Shown: piece after piece, positions 48,944 through 60,000 of the stretch
Layout: each line of letters opens with the position of its first letter
Position numbering within the stretch: position 1 is the stretch's first letter
Assembly: GCF_003481705.1 (NCBI RefSeq)
Contig: NZ_QULN01000002.1
Span: 372,001 to 436,000, forward strand
Length of the DNA: 64,000 nucleotides
DNA from: Butyricicoccus sp. OM04-18BH
GTDB lineage: Bacteria > Bacillota > Clostridia > Oscillospirales > Butyricicoccaceae
Reading direction: 5' to 3'
Position numbers and translations under genes: made by a program
Notes under the pieces: model-generated
Told to the model about the DNA's origin: nothing
Seen by the model: the letters and a program-made list of their open reading frames with translations, nothing else
Database searches by the model: none

Positions 48944-50140
48944 ATGAAAACAATCACGAGAGCAAAATATCTCGATAGAATCATTGAACTGAATGGTACT
49001 CCTGACATCAAGATCATCACGGGCATTCGTCGATCTGGTAAGTCCAAATTGATGCAGGCGTATATTGCGTATCTGAAAAGCAATTTTGAAAACATCAATA
49101 TTATCTTCATCGACTTCATGGATTTGGCGTATGAAGAAATCAAGGAATACCATGCCTTACACGCCTATGTGGAAGAACATTATCAGGAAGGAAAAACGAA
49201 CTACCTGTTTGTAGACGAGGTTCAGATGTGTCCCAAGTTTGAGTTGGCAATCAATAGCCTGTACTCTAAGGGAAAATACGACATCTATGTAACAGGCTCT
49301 AATGCTTTCCTGTTGAGTGCAGATCTGGCAACTCTGTTTACCGGACGCTATATTGAAATTCATGTGTTTCCTTTCAGCTTCCAGGAATATTGCCAGTATT
49401 ATGATGATATTAGTGACAAAGATAAGCTCTTTGATGAGTACGCTATCAAGGGCGGTTTAGCAGGTTCCTATGCTTATAGAACCGAAAAAGACAGAACAAA
49501 CTATATCAAAGAGGTCTACGAAACGATTGTTACAAGGGATTTGGTACAGAAATATACTCTCCCGGACACTTTGGTTTTACAACGTCTGAGCGAGTTCCTT
49601 ATGGATAATATCAGCAACCTGACTTCTCCGAATAAGGTCAGTCAGCTACTGACAGCAAATGAGACTCCAACCAATCATGTAACCGTCGGCAAGTACATTA
49701 AGTATTTGTGCAATGCTTTTGTATTTTATGATATTAAGAGATATGACATCCGAGGTAAGAAATACCTTGAAAGCTCTGAAAAGTTCTATTTGTGTGACAG
49801 CGGTATTCGATATGCAATACTGGGAAGCAGAAATATAGACTATGGCAGAGTATATGAAAACGTTGTTTGTATCGAGCTTCTTCGCCGTGGATATGATGTC
49901 TATGTCGGCAAGCTCTATCAAAAGGAAATCGACTTTGTTGCTCAGAGAGGTAGCGAAAAGATTTATATTCAGGTCAGCGACAACATTTCCGGGCAGGAAA
50001 CATTTGAGAGAGAATGCTCTCCTCTGCTTCAGATTCGAGACGCTTATCCGAAAATGATTATTGCCAGAACCAAACATCCCCAATATAGCTATGAAGGAAT
50101 CGAAATTCACGATATAGCCGATTGGTTGCTACAAGAATAA
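48944..50140 (+). CDS. AAA ATPase with DUF4143-type C terminus (cargo)
   Basis: 398 aa from ATG 48944; the frame to 48854 lies in promoter DNA. Walker A GIRRSGKSKLM is near residue 25, Walker B NYLFVDEVQMC near 90, then YVTGSNAFLLSADLATLFTGRYIEIHVFPFSFQEY (sensor region). The C terminus ends in a nuclease-like REVDFVAQ-type motif (YQKEIDFVAQRGSEKIYIQV). This is the widespread AAA_14/DUF4143 family, cytoplasmic and of uncertain role. It interrupts the usual element order between DUF4366 and topB, has its own promoter and terminator and different codon use, so it is probably cargo. Confidence 0.87.
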   Translation: MKTITRAKYLDRIIELNGTPDIKIITGIRRSGKSKLMQAYIAYLKSNFENINIIFIDFMDLAYEEIKEYHALHAYVEEHYQEGKTNYLFVDEVQMCPKFELAINSLYSKGKYDIYVTGSNAFLLSADLATLFTGRYIEIHVFPFSFQEYCQYYDDISDKDKLFDEYAIKGGLAGSYAYRTEKDRTNYIKEVYETIVTRDLVQKYTLPDTLVLQRLSEFLMDNISNLTSPNKVSQLLTANETPTNHVTVGKYIKYLCNAFVFYDIKRYDIRGKKYLESSEKFYLCDSGIRYAILGSRNIDYGRVYENVVCIELLRRGYDVYVGKLYQKEIDFVAQRGSEKIYIQVSDNISGQETFERECSPLLQIRDAYPKMIIARTKHPQYSYEGIEIHDIADWLLQE

Positions 50141-50150
50141 GCAAGGTGAA

Positions 50151-50190
50151 ATATCTCCGTCATTCTCTTTTGAAATGATGGAGATATTTT
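50151..50190 (+). terminator. terminator of the ATPase gene
   Basis: ATATCTCC(G)TCATT pairs with AATGA(T)GGAGATAT, followed by T-rich DNA, 10 bases after the stop. Confidence 0.85.
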
Positions 50191-50259
50191 TATTATGACG
50201 GAGATTGTAGAACAGAAAATTGTATCAGGTTGCAAAAATCCTTTCCGAACTTTTTACAT

Positions 50260-50298
50260 AGCAGTCATGCACTACGGTGTGTGGCTGCTTATTTTTTT
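50260..50298 (+). terminator. second terminator-like hairpin before topB
   Basis: AGCAGTCA pairs with TGGCTGCT (one G-T), then seven T residues, directly ahead of the topB ribosome site. It would act as a leader attenuator unless topB has a promoter inside. Confidence 0.7.
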
Positions 50299-50317
50299 GT
50301 GAAAGGAGCAGATGCAA

Positions 50318-52393
50318 ATGAAATTAGTTTTGGCTGAAAAGCCTTCGGTTGCACAGAGTATTGCCAAAGTGTTAGGTGCTGCCAAGCGTGAGGATGGCTA
50401 CTTAGAGGGAAACGGATATGTGGTCAGCTGGTGTGTAGGGCATTTGGTGGAGCTGGCACAGCCGGAAGTCTATGATGCGAAGTACAGCAAATGGGCTTAT
50501 GCAGACCTTCCTATCTTCCCGATGGACTGGCAGTATGAGGTTTCTGCCGGTACGAAAAAACAGTTTGGGATTCTGAAAAAGCTCATGGCCAGAGAAGATG
50601 TTGCGAGTCTTGTGTGTGCAACAGATGCCGGTCGTGAGGGCGAGCTGATCTTTCGGTTGGTGTACCACAAAGCCGGGTGCAGAAAGCCGTTTGAGCGGCT
50701 TTGGATTTCCTCGATGGAAGATGTAGCAATCAAGGAGGGCTTTGAAAATCTCAGGTCTGGAACGGAATATGATGCTTTGTATGAAGCAGCACTGTGTCGA
50801 GAACGAGCCGACTGGATTGTTGGTATTAACGCTACTCGACTTTTTTCGACCCTTTACGGGCAGACCCTGAATGTTGGTCGTGTTATGACCCCTACCCTTG
50901 CTATGGCTGTTATGCGAGAAGCTGCCATTTCCGCATTCAAGCCTGAACTGTTCTACACAGTTCAGATTGGATTGGATGGTTTTACGGCTGCAAGCGAACG
51001 CTTCAAAACCAAGGCAGCAGCCGAAGCTGTCAAACAAAGCTGTTCGGTGGCAATCGTTCAGAAAGCTGAATGTAAGGAGAAAACAGAAAAGCCGCCTGCG
51101 CTCTATGACCTGACCAGTTTACAGAGAGAAGCCAACCGTGTGCTTGGCTACACGGCACAGCAGACCTTGGACTACACGCAGAACCTCTATGAAAAGAAAC
51201 TGGTCACTTATCCCCGTACCGACAGCAGGTTTCTGACGGAAGATATGGCACATAGCCTGACCGACCTCGTAAAGCTGGCTTTCCACACATTCCCCGTGGA
51301 GGATGTGGATAACATACCAGTTCATGCAGAGCAGGTTGTGAATAACAAAAAGGTCACAGATCACCATGCCATCATTCCGACCAGAGAATTGCAGAAATGC
51401 AATCTGAGCGAACTTCCCAAGGGTGAACTTGCAATTTTGCAACTGATCTCGAATCGGTTGTGCGTAGCTGTTGGCGATCCGCACCGATACGCAGAGACAG
51501 TTATTGAGCTGGACTGTGGCGGTACCGTGTTTTCCACCAAAGGCAAAACTGTTGTGCAGGATGGATGGAAAGCTCTGGTTCAGAAAAATGATTCGACAAA
51601 ATCCGACGAAAACGTGCAGACACTCCCTTCTGTTTCCGTTGGTGACGAAATGACCGTCAGCGGCACGGAAATCAAGGAAGGGAAAACATCTCCCCCTAAA
51701 CACTTTACCGAGGATACTCTGCTTTCTGCTATGGAAACTGCCGGTGCGGACGAAATGCCTGATGAGGTGGAGCGCAAAGGTTTGGGAACGCCTGCGACCC
51801 GTGCCGGTATCATTGAGAAGCTGGTTCGCATCGGTTTTCTGGAGCGTAAGGGTGATAAGAAAACCAAACACCTGATTCCGACCCACAAGGGTACGGCTCT
51901 GGTAACAGTCATGCCGGAACAGATTCAGTCCCCATCCATGACGGCGGATTGGGAAGAAAAATTGTTGCTCATTGAGAAAGGCGAATATGCCAGCGAGGAC
52001 TTTATGGACGAGATCAAAGATGTGATTGCCGGTCTGATTCAGAACTATGAAGTAATCCGTGATTCCGAGGTTATGATGTCGAAAGAAGCCAATTCTATCG
52101 GCAAATGCCCGCTCTGCGGCAGTGCTGTAGAGGACAAAGCCAAGGCATTTTTCTGTTCCAACAGAGCTTGCAAATTTGCCCTCTGGAAAAACAATCGCTA
52201 CTTTGCGAGCATCGGCAAGAGCATGACTTCTGCCACGGCGCAGAAATTGCTTGGTTCCGGCAAGGTAAAGCTCAAGAATTGCAAGTCCGAAAGAACGGGC
52301 AACACCTTTGATGCCACCGTCTTTATGGAGGTATCAGATGATGGCAAAACGAAGTTCAGTATGGAATTTGAAAATGGAGGAAAGCGCAAATGA
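50318..52393 (+). CDS. topB: DNA topoisomerase III
   Basis: 691 aa from ATG 50318, with GGAG 9 bases upstream; ATG 50312 is too close. TOPRIM domain MKLVLAEKPSVAQSIAKVLG with the acidic DAGREGEL box near residue 105; active-site Tyr298 in VTYPRTDS; C-terminal zinc-finger-like CPLCG and a second Cys region (CSNRACKFALWK). Type IA topoisomerases of conjugative elements resolve single-stranded intermediates during transfer. Full length for element-borne TopB. The end overlaps the next gene by 4 bases (ATGA). Confidence 0.95.
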   Translation: MKLVLAEKPSVAQSIAKVLGAAKREDGYLEGNGYVVSWCVGHLVELAQPEVYDAKYSKWAYADLPIFPMDWQYEVSAGTKKQFGILKKLMAREDVASLVCATDAGREGELIFRLVYHKAGCRKPFERLWISSMEDVAIKEGFENLRSGTEYDALYEAALCRERADWIVGINATRLFSTLYGQTLNVGRVMTPTLAMAVMREAAISAFKPELFYTVQIGLDGFTAASERFKTKAAAEAVKQSCSVAIVQKAECKEKTEKPPALYDLTSLQREANRVLGYTAQQTLDYTQNLYEKKLVTYPRTDSRFLTEDMAHSLTDLVKLAFHTFPVEDVDNIPVHAEQVVNNKKVTDHHAIIPTRELQKCNLSELPKGELAILQLISNRLCVAVGDPHRYAETVIELDCGGTVFSTKGKTVVQDGWKALVQKNDSTKSDENVQTLPSVSVGDEMTVSGTEIKEGKTSPPKHFTEDTLLSAMETAGADEMPDEVERKGLGTPATRAGIIEKLVRIGFLERKGDKKTKHLIPTHKGTALVTVMPEQIQSPSMTADWEEKLLLIEKGEYASEDFMDEIKDVIAGLIQNYEVIRDSEVMMSKEANSIGKCPLCGSAVEDKAKAFFCSNRACKFALWKNNRYFASIGKSMTSATAQKLLGSGKVKLKNCKSERTGNTFDATVFMEVSDDGKTKFSMEFENGGKRK

Positions 52394-53235
52394 CAAATGA
52401 GTACAACCCGGATGGTAAGGAAATCCGATTTATCGACAGCCATTATAAGGATTTGTTTCATATCCCCGATGGCAGCTGTGTGCAGATTCACTACCCGGAT
52501 GAAATGGTTGTGAAGCCCTGCACCTTCATTGACGAGTATCATACGCAGATCGGATACAATGTGTTTCATATCTGCCAGTTTGCAGAAATTATGGAGCGCA
52601 ACGGCGCAAGCTATATGCCGGAGCCTGAGATTATGGGCGATGAAGCCGCATGGAAGGTCGGAAAGGATAGAATCCTTGCGGTGCAGACCTGCGAAGATGG
52701 TTACGACTACACCCTGTTGGATGAAAACTACAACGAGATTGATGGCGGTCAGGTTGATAACCCTGAACTGTCCATGCTCGAAGTCCGCCGGGATATTCTG
52801 GAATCCTTCGGGCTGGAGCGCCGGGAACTGCGGGCAATGTTCTATGAGGATGTCATGGAGCAGGCTTTTGAAGTCGGCAGACAGGCGGTGGTGGTCAATG
52901 ACCCTATCGCTGAGCTTGCTTTTAAGCTCGACCGTTTTGCAGAGAACTTCGACCCCTATGAATATATGGATCAGGTCGATGATGTGCAGGCGCATATCCA
53001 AGAAATCAAGGCAGATCTTGCCGCTGGTAATACGGCTCCGTATCGTGAGTTCCTGAATACAGCCATTGAAGAAGCCCGTGAGGAAACTGCGGTTGAGGTT
53101 GCCAAAGTGCTGAAAAGTCAGCTGGATAAGCTCGACTCTCCGAAGCGTGAGTCGGTCATGGAAAAACTGGCACAGGCCGCAGAAAAAGCTGCGCCTGCCA
53201 GTCCCTCTCCCAAACGCAAAGAGCCTGAACGATAA
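52390..53235 (+). CDS. element protein of unknown function (antirestriction/LPD-like context)
   Basis: 281 aa, ATG 52390 overlapping the topB stop. The first half has a beta-rich domain (PDGKEIRFIDSHYKDLFHIPDGSCVQIHY, then FHICQFAEIMERNG). Residues 100-160 are a second small domain (ILAVQTCEDGYDYTLLDENYNEIDGGQ) like the YodL-type modules that also occur in the giant helicase downstream. The C terminus is a charged helix. It is conserved in position behind topB in CTn elements; function is unknown. Confidence 0.75.
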   Translation: MTNEYNPDGKEIRFIDSHYKDLFHIPDGSCVQIHYPDEMVVKPCTFIDEYHTQIGYNVFHICQFAEIMERNGASYMPEPEIMGDEAAWKVGKDRILAVQTCEDGYDYTLLDENYNEIDGGQVDNPELSMLEVRRDILESFGLERRELRAMFYEDVMEQAFEVGRQAVVVNDPIAELAFKLDRFAENFDPYEYMDQVDDVQAHIQEIKADLAAGNTAPYREFLNTAIEEAREETAVEVAKVLKSQLDKLDSPKRESVMEKLAQAAEKAAPASPSPKRKEPER

Positions 53236-53248
53236 GGAGGACACGGAT

Positions 53249-53845
53249 ATGAAAAACGAAAAATGGGATGATGTTCACGGAAATACCACCCCGGATGACA
53301 GAATGGTTGCTTTTCTGGAAAGCCCCACGGATTCCTATGCGATTCTTCAGCTGCGGGAAGATGTAGACGATAATATCCCGCTCATGTTTGCAAATTACAG
53401 CTACCTTCAGAAGAAAGAAATGGAGCCTGAGATTGACCGTTACGAGGTGGTCTATCATGGCTCCATTTCTATGTCCGAGGATGTGAATCGGCAGCTGGAA
53501 GATTTGTATGTAAAGTTCAATATTGACCACCCGGATGATTTCCGTGGTCACAGTATGTCGGTCAGCGACATCGTAGCCTTAAAGGTAGTCGGTGAGGTAT
53601 CCTTTCACTATGTAGATTCTGTTGGGTTTCAGAAGCTGGAAAACTTTATGAAGTCCGAAAACTACCTGAAAAACGCAGAGATGGCAATGGAAGATGATTA
53701 TGGGATGATTGACGGTATCATCAATAACGGAAAAGCGTCCGGATTAGAGGAACGTCCTTCGGTGTTGGAGCAGTTAAAGGAAAAGCCCGTGCCGGATGTT
53801 TCCCATAAGCCGCCCAAGAGCCACCCGGAAAGGGAGATTGAATGA
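53249..53845 (+). CDS. YodL/DUF4316-type element protein
   Basis: 198 aa from ATG 53249, AAGGAGG upstream; the frame open to 53147 runs through the preceding gene. A YodL-like domain (DSYAILQLREDVDDNIPLMFANYSYLQKKEMEPEIDRYEVVY) is followed by DUF4316-like YLKNAEMAMEDDYGMIDGIINNG. The C-terminal ERPSVLEQLKEKPVPDV tail with Ser-Val-Leu motif recurs at the end of several proteins of this element (39.1 kb, 62.3 kb), perhaps a shared recruitment motif. Function unknown. Confidence 0.8.
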   Translation: MKNEKWDDVHGNTTPDDRMVAFLESPTDSYAILQLREDVDDNIPLMFANYSYLQKKEMEPEIDRYEVVYHGSISMSEDVNRQLEDLYVKFNIDHPDDFRGHSMSVSDIVALKVVGEVSFHYVDSVGFQKLENFMKSENYLKNAEMAMEDDYGMIDGIINNGKASGLEERPSVLEQLKEKPVPDVSHKPPKSHPEREIE

Positions 53846-54048
53846 TGGATTTCACACAGGATGAGCGGAACATGATGATGCTTTACAGCCCTGGCACAAG
53901 GTCAGGGCTGTGTGAAGCACTGACACTGATGAAGGAACAGCTTTCGGAGGACGAGTCAGAGCTTTTTGCTTTGGCAGACTCGGTTCTCCGTAAAGTTTCA
54001 GCCATGGACGATGCCGCCTTTGAGAAGCTGAACCTTTATCCGGATTGA
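53842..54048 (+). CDS. transposon-transfer assisting family protein
   Basis: 68 aa, ATG overlapping the preceding stop (ATGATG), GGAGATTG upstream. FTQDERNMMMLYSPGTRSGLCEALTLMKEQL, then ELFALADSVLRKVSAMDDAAFEKLNLYPD matches the short helical protein family annotated as transposon-transfer assisting in CTn elements. No enzymatic motif is present. It precedes the giant methylase-helicase gene by 18 bases. Confidence 0.8.
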   Translation: MMDFTQDERNMMMLYSPGTRSGLCEALTLMKEQLSEDESELFALADSVLRKVSAMDDAAFEKLNLYPD

Positions 54049-54066
54049 TAGGATTGGAGGGATACA

Positions 54067-57000
54067 ATGAACGCAAAAGAGCGATTTTATTCCGGATTAG
54101 CAAAAGAAACGATTGGGAAAATCACCTCGAACACAGATAACTGGACTTCGTTTTTGAGAACGATGTCCCGCAACTATGAGTTCACCTATCCGGAACAGGT
54201 GATGATTTATGCTCAGCGCCCCAATGCGACCTTTTGCAAGCCCTATGAGGACTGGAACGCTGAAAATTACCGCAGATATGTAAAGCGTGGCTCTACCGGC
54301 ATTGCTCTGTTTGTGATGAACAGGGATAAACCGTATCTGCGCTATGTGTTTGATGTGGCGGATACCGGCGTTCGCCGTTCTTCCCCGGAACTGAAACCGT
54401 GGGAGGTGACGCCTGAAAACCGCTCCTATGTCATGGAAGCGATGGAGCGTACCTTCGGTGTTGCCGCTGACGGGGTACTGGAAGCACAGCTTGAAGATAT
54501 TGCATCCGCACTGGCGGCTGAGTATTGGGACGATTACAAAAAGCAGTTCCTCGACATCGTTGCCAACAGCTTCCTTGAGGAGTATGATGAACTCAACATC
54601 GAAGTAGCTTTCAAAAATGCGGTGGCAAACAGCGTATCCTATACGATGTATTGCCGGTTCGTGGAAAGTCCCGACAACTACTTCGAGCATGAGGATTTCC
54701 AGAAGGTGTTTGATTTTAACACCAGACAGACGGTAAATGCCCTTGGTACTGCGGTGAATGCCATCAGCACAAGGATGTTTCAGGAAATCGAAAAAGCGAT
54801 TGGAGAACATGAGCAGATTAAAGCTACCGAAAGGAGTACAGATTATGAGCGAGATGACTTACAGACAGGCCGGAGATTATCAGATTCCGAACCTTCAGTT
54901 GGAGAACGAGGGAGAGAAACCTCTGGGCAAGTACGGCAGGATGCGTCGAGCATTTTTGGAACAGAACAATCCGATGCTCCTGAACGACATGATTCTGACG
55001 GAGAGCCTGTTCCCGCACCTGTGGGAGATCGAGGAAACAGCGAAAGCCAGAGTGGAGTTTCTGATGGAGCAGTACCTGAAGGACAGCCCCGCACCGGACA
55101 AGGAAACGCAGCAGATGGCGTGGGTGCAGCACATGAACAGCCTGAAAGCACAGGCGGAGGAAGTCGTGATGACGGAGCTTATCAACAGCTGAGTCTGAAC
55201 CTTTTCCTCTCCGAAAATGAACAAATCAGTTTTATCGACCGAGCAGAGAGCTTTACGCCCTCTGCTTTTTCTTTTGCCCAGGAAGAAATCGACCACTTCC
55301 TTCTGCTTGGTAGCAATACCGATGAAGCCCGAAAAGTCGTAGCGCTGGAATATATGAAGCAGAAGCCGTTGGAAGAAATCGTTCAGACCTTAAAGCAGGT
55401 CTATCACGGCGGCTATGGTCTGAAAGAAGATAGCGGGAATATCTGTGCGTGGTATGCCGAGGACGGTATCCACCTTGCCAAAGGTTCCTCTGCCATTGAC
55501 AGCCCCAGAGCGCAGATCGTTTCTTGGGAAACGGTTGCCGAGCGCATTGGAGAACTGCTTGAAAATGGTCGGTTCGCAACTAATGTGGAACTGGTAGAAG
55601 CATCCGGATATGAGCGTCAGAAGTTGGCAGAATCCCTGTGGCATCTTTATCACGATTTGAGTGAAGAAGCCCGTTCCAGCAACTATCTGGCAATTCTTCA
55701 TCAGGAACCGTTTCGTGGTTTCCCTGACGAAACCGCAGACTTGGCTGAAAAGTTGGATGACCCTCGTTTCCACGCAACCTTGGTACAGCAGTATTCGGAA
55801 TTTAGAAAAACCCTTGCGGAAAATCCCGATCTGCTTCGTTTTCACTATCACAAGCTGAATCTCATTCAGAAACAGCTGTATGAGTTGAATATGCCTTTGC
55901 GTGAGTATCAGACCGATATGATGCAGATGCCCCTTGTCCGCCAGTTCATTACGGATGATGAAGTCAATGCAGACTTGACCCGTGGAAGCGGCTTTTCCGG
56001 TGGTAAAGCCCGTATTTATAACTACTGGCAGGAGAATCATTCTGCCAAGGAAAAGATGGACTTCCTGAAGCATGAATACGGAACCGGTGGTCATTCCCAT
56101 GCCTGCTCTGGTGCAACGCACAGCGGTCAGGATCACGATGCCAAGGGTGTTGCTTACACCAAGAGCGGTTGCGATAAATTGCAGATGTCCTGGGCGCAGG
56201 TGGTGCAGAGAATCGACGGTCTGATACGAAAGGGACGCTACCTCAGCCCGGAGGAAGAAGCGGAACGACAGGCTATCGAAGAAGCTAAAACTGATCCGTT
56301 GGAAGATGTTTATGACCGTTTCGCAGTGATTGATACCGAGGATGGCGAGTATGCGATCTGGGATAATCAGACCGATGACTACTATGTAGACCCGGAAGGC
56401 GTTACGGAATACTTCACGGACGAATGGCTTGCCAATGACTATTTGGAGGAAGTTCGTCAGTCCGTAGCTGCGATGGAGTCGGTTCAGCCAGAAGCGCCTG
56501 TGGCAGAGCCTGCCGAAGTTGTGGAAGCATCTGCTTCCGAGGAACCGAAATGGAATTATCAGGTCGGTGACACGGTATATCTGGACGATACAGCTTTCCG
56601 TGTGGAGCAGATCACGGACAGAGAAGTTCAGCTGCGTGACCCTACGCTTGCTTATCCCATCTTCCGTGCCGAGAATCGTGAGAATTTCGAGCGTATGCTC
56701 TCTCAGGACGAAAGAAACCATGCGGTAAGGGTTGATGCCCAAACCGAAGAAAAGCCCGTTACAGAGGATTTTCTGGGCAAAACCGAACCGAGGGACTACA
56801 CCCCTGAGTATCAGCTGTTAGACCGTCTGCGTATGGACTGCGAATACTTCCTTGGTGCAGGACAGCACAGCGAAAAGCATCTGTGGGCAGGCAACCGCCA
56901 TGCACAGATTGCCAAGATGCGTGAGCTGTATGAAATGATTCCCGACAAACCAGAATGGCTGACACCTGAGATGATTAACAGCTACGAGGAGCGCATGGCT

Positions 57001-60000
57001 CCCCGCTATCTGGTTGCCGCCTACCATCACTTTGAAAACGGCTTCGATGATAAACTGGACTACTACACTCTGGAAGAAGCGGAAAAAGCTGCCCAGGGCT
57101 ATGTGGACGGAACCATGGAGGATGACGGATTCAAGTACGATGGTGCTGCCGTTTACGATCAGCAGGAGCATAAGTGCATCCGTATCTATGGGGACTACCC
57201 TGACGAAAAGGCACACGCACAGGTCAGAGCCAGTGCGGAACCCGAACAGCAGGAACCGGAACACTTCATCGATCATTTTTATGTTGCCGAGGACATTCAG
57301 AAGCGGGGTGCGCTGGACATCAAGGAATACAGTTCCTTTGATGATGCCCTGCGAGCCTACTATGCACTTCCTGACACGCAGAGAAAAGCCCTGGGTGCAA
57401 TGAATACCAGAGATCTGCCGGGTAGTCTGGACTTCGTACAGTGCGTAGATGGAAAGGACACCATCATTCAGGATTATGCCCAGGTGGACGGATGGCAGAA
57501 TGCCGAAGTCATGGACATTATCGCTCAGCTTGAGCAGTCCATCACCACCAGAGAAATCCCACCTGTTCCTGCGGTGAACTTCCACATCACGGATGACAAC
57601 ATCGGTGAAGGTGGACCGAAGCAGAAATTCGCAAGAAACATCGCAGCCATTGAAACTCTGTTCAAACTGGAAAGCGAGAACAGGAACGCCACTACCGAAG
57701 AACAGGAGATTTTGTCGAATTATGTCGGTTGGGGCGGTCTGGCAGATGCCTTTGACCCGGACAAGGGAAATTGGGCGAAGGAGTATCAGACACTGAAAAA
57801 CCTGCTTTCCGAAGATGAATATGCTGCGGCAAGAGCTTCCACCCTGAACGCACATTACACCAGCCCTACGGTCATTCGCTCCATCTACGATGCGGTCGGA
57901 CAGATGGGCTTTGAAACAGGAAATATTCTGGAGCCTGCTATGGGTATCGGCAACTTCTTTGGTATGCTCCCTCCTGAAATGCAGAGCAGCCGTTTGTATG
58001 GTGTGGAACTGGATTCCATCACCGGCAGAATTGCTCAGAAGCTCTATCCCAACGCAGAAATCAAAGTAGCCGGTTTTGAAACGACAGACCGCCGAGACTT
58101 TTACGATCTGGCTGTGGGTAATGTCCCTTTCGGCAACTACAAAGTGTCCGACAAGCCGTATGACAATCTGGGATTCTCCATTCACAACTATTTCTTTGCC
58201 AAGGCTTTGGATCAGGTTCGTCCCGGTGGTGTGGTCGCTTTTGTGACAAGCCGTTACACCATGGATTCCAAGAACTCTGACGCAAGGCGATATATGGCGC
58301 AGAGGGCGGAACTGCTTGGTGCAATCCGTCTGCCAAACGATGCCTTTAAGAAAAACGCAGGCACGGAAGTCGTGTCCGACATCCTGTTCCTGCAAAAGCG
58401 TGACCATCCGATTGACATTGTACCGGAATGGGTAAACCTTGACCGCACCGAAGAAGGACACACCATGAACAGCTACTTTGTCGCTCATCCTGAAATGGTT
58501 CTGGGCGATACGGTGGAAGAAAGTACCGCCTACGGCATGGACATTACAGTGCGTCCCATTGAGGGCATGGAACTGTCCGAACTTCTGAAAGAAGCAGTTT
58601 CCCACATCCAAGGAACCTATCAGGCTGTGGAGCTTCCCGAAGCTGACAAGGGTAAGGAAATCGAAACCATTCCTGCAACCCCGGATGTAAAGAATTTCTC
58701 TTATACCGTGGTGGATGGCAATGTGTACTTCCGTGAAAACTCCCTGATGCGCCGTGTAGACCTGAATGAGAAAGCAAAAGACCGTGTGATGGGCATGGTG
58801 GAACTTCGTGGTATCGTCAACGAGCTGATCGAATATCAGCTTGAGGATTACCCGGATGAAATGATTACTCAGAAACAGGCAGAACTGAATGATGCCTACG
58901 ATGCGTTTGCCGCAAAGAACGGGCTTATCAATAATCGAGCCAATGGTCAGGCATTTGCTGACGATTCCTCCTACTATCTCCTGTGTTCTCTGGAAAATGT
59001 GGATGAGGACGGCAATCTGAAAAGCAAGGCGGATATGTTCACCAAGCGAACCATCAAGCCGGAACGCAGAGTGACGAGCGTGGATACGCCGTCCGAAGCT
59101 CTGGCAATCTCTATCGGTGAGCGTGGCAAGGTGGATTTGCCGTTTATGGCACAGCTGCTTGGAACACCTGGAGAATACGATGCGATTCAGGCAGAGCTTC
59201 GAGGGGTGATCTTCAAAGACCCGATGGCTCCCGATGCTGTGGAAGTTGGATGGCAGACTGCCGATGATTACCTTTCCGGTGATGTAAGAAGCAAGCTGCG
59301 TGTCGCACAGATGGCGGCAGACAGGGATTCTTCCTTCCACATCAATGTGGAAGCCTTGCAGAAAGCACAGCCGAAGGACTTGGATGCGTCCGAGATTGAT
59401 GTGCGTTTGGGTGCAACATGGATTGATGCCGATTATATTCAGCAGTTCATGGAGGAAACCTTTGAAACGCCGTATTACTTGCGCCGTTCCATTGAGGTCA
59501 AGTTCTCCGAGCTGACCGCAGAGTGGCGCATCAACGGTAAGAGTTCTCCCAACTACAACGATGTGGCGGCGTATGTCACCTACGGTACAGAGCGAGCCAA
59601 CGCATATCGGATTCTGGAGGAAACGCTGAATCTGAAGGATATTCGTATCTATGATACGATTGAAGATGCAGATGGTAAGCAGAAGCGTGTCCTCAATAAA
59701 AAAGAAACTACCCTGGCACAGCAGAAACAGCAGGCAATCAAGGATGCGTTCCGAGATTGGATTTGGAGAGATCCGCACAGACGAGAAACCCTTTCCACCA
59801 AGTACAACGAACTTTTTAACTCCACCAGACCTCGTGAGTATGATGGCTCTCATATCCGTTTCGGCGGCATGAACCCGGATATTACCCTCCGTGAACACCA
59901 GAGAAATGCTATCGCTCATGTGCTATATGGTGGAAATACGCTGCTTGCACACGAAGTTGGTGCGGGCAAGACCTTCGAGATGGCTGCATCGGCTATGGAG

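Noticed and set aside
56818..59919. 1033-codon open frame on the minus strand
   Set aside because: It lies fully antisense to the methylase-helicase, whose plus-strand motifs (GNVPFG and the surrounding methylase blocks) are clear. No ribosome site or family match.
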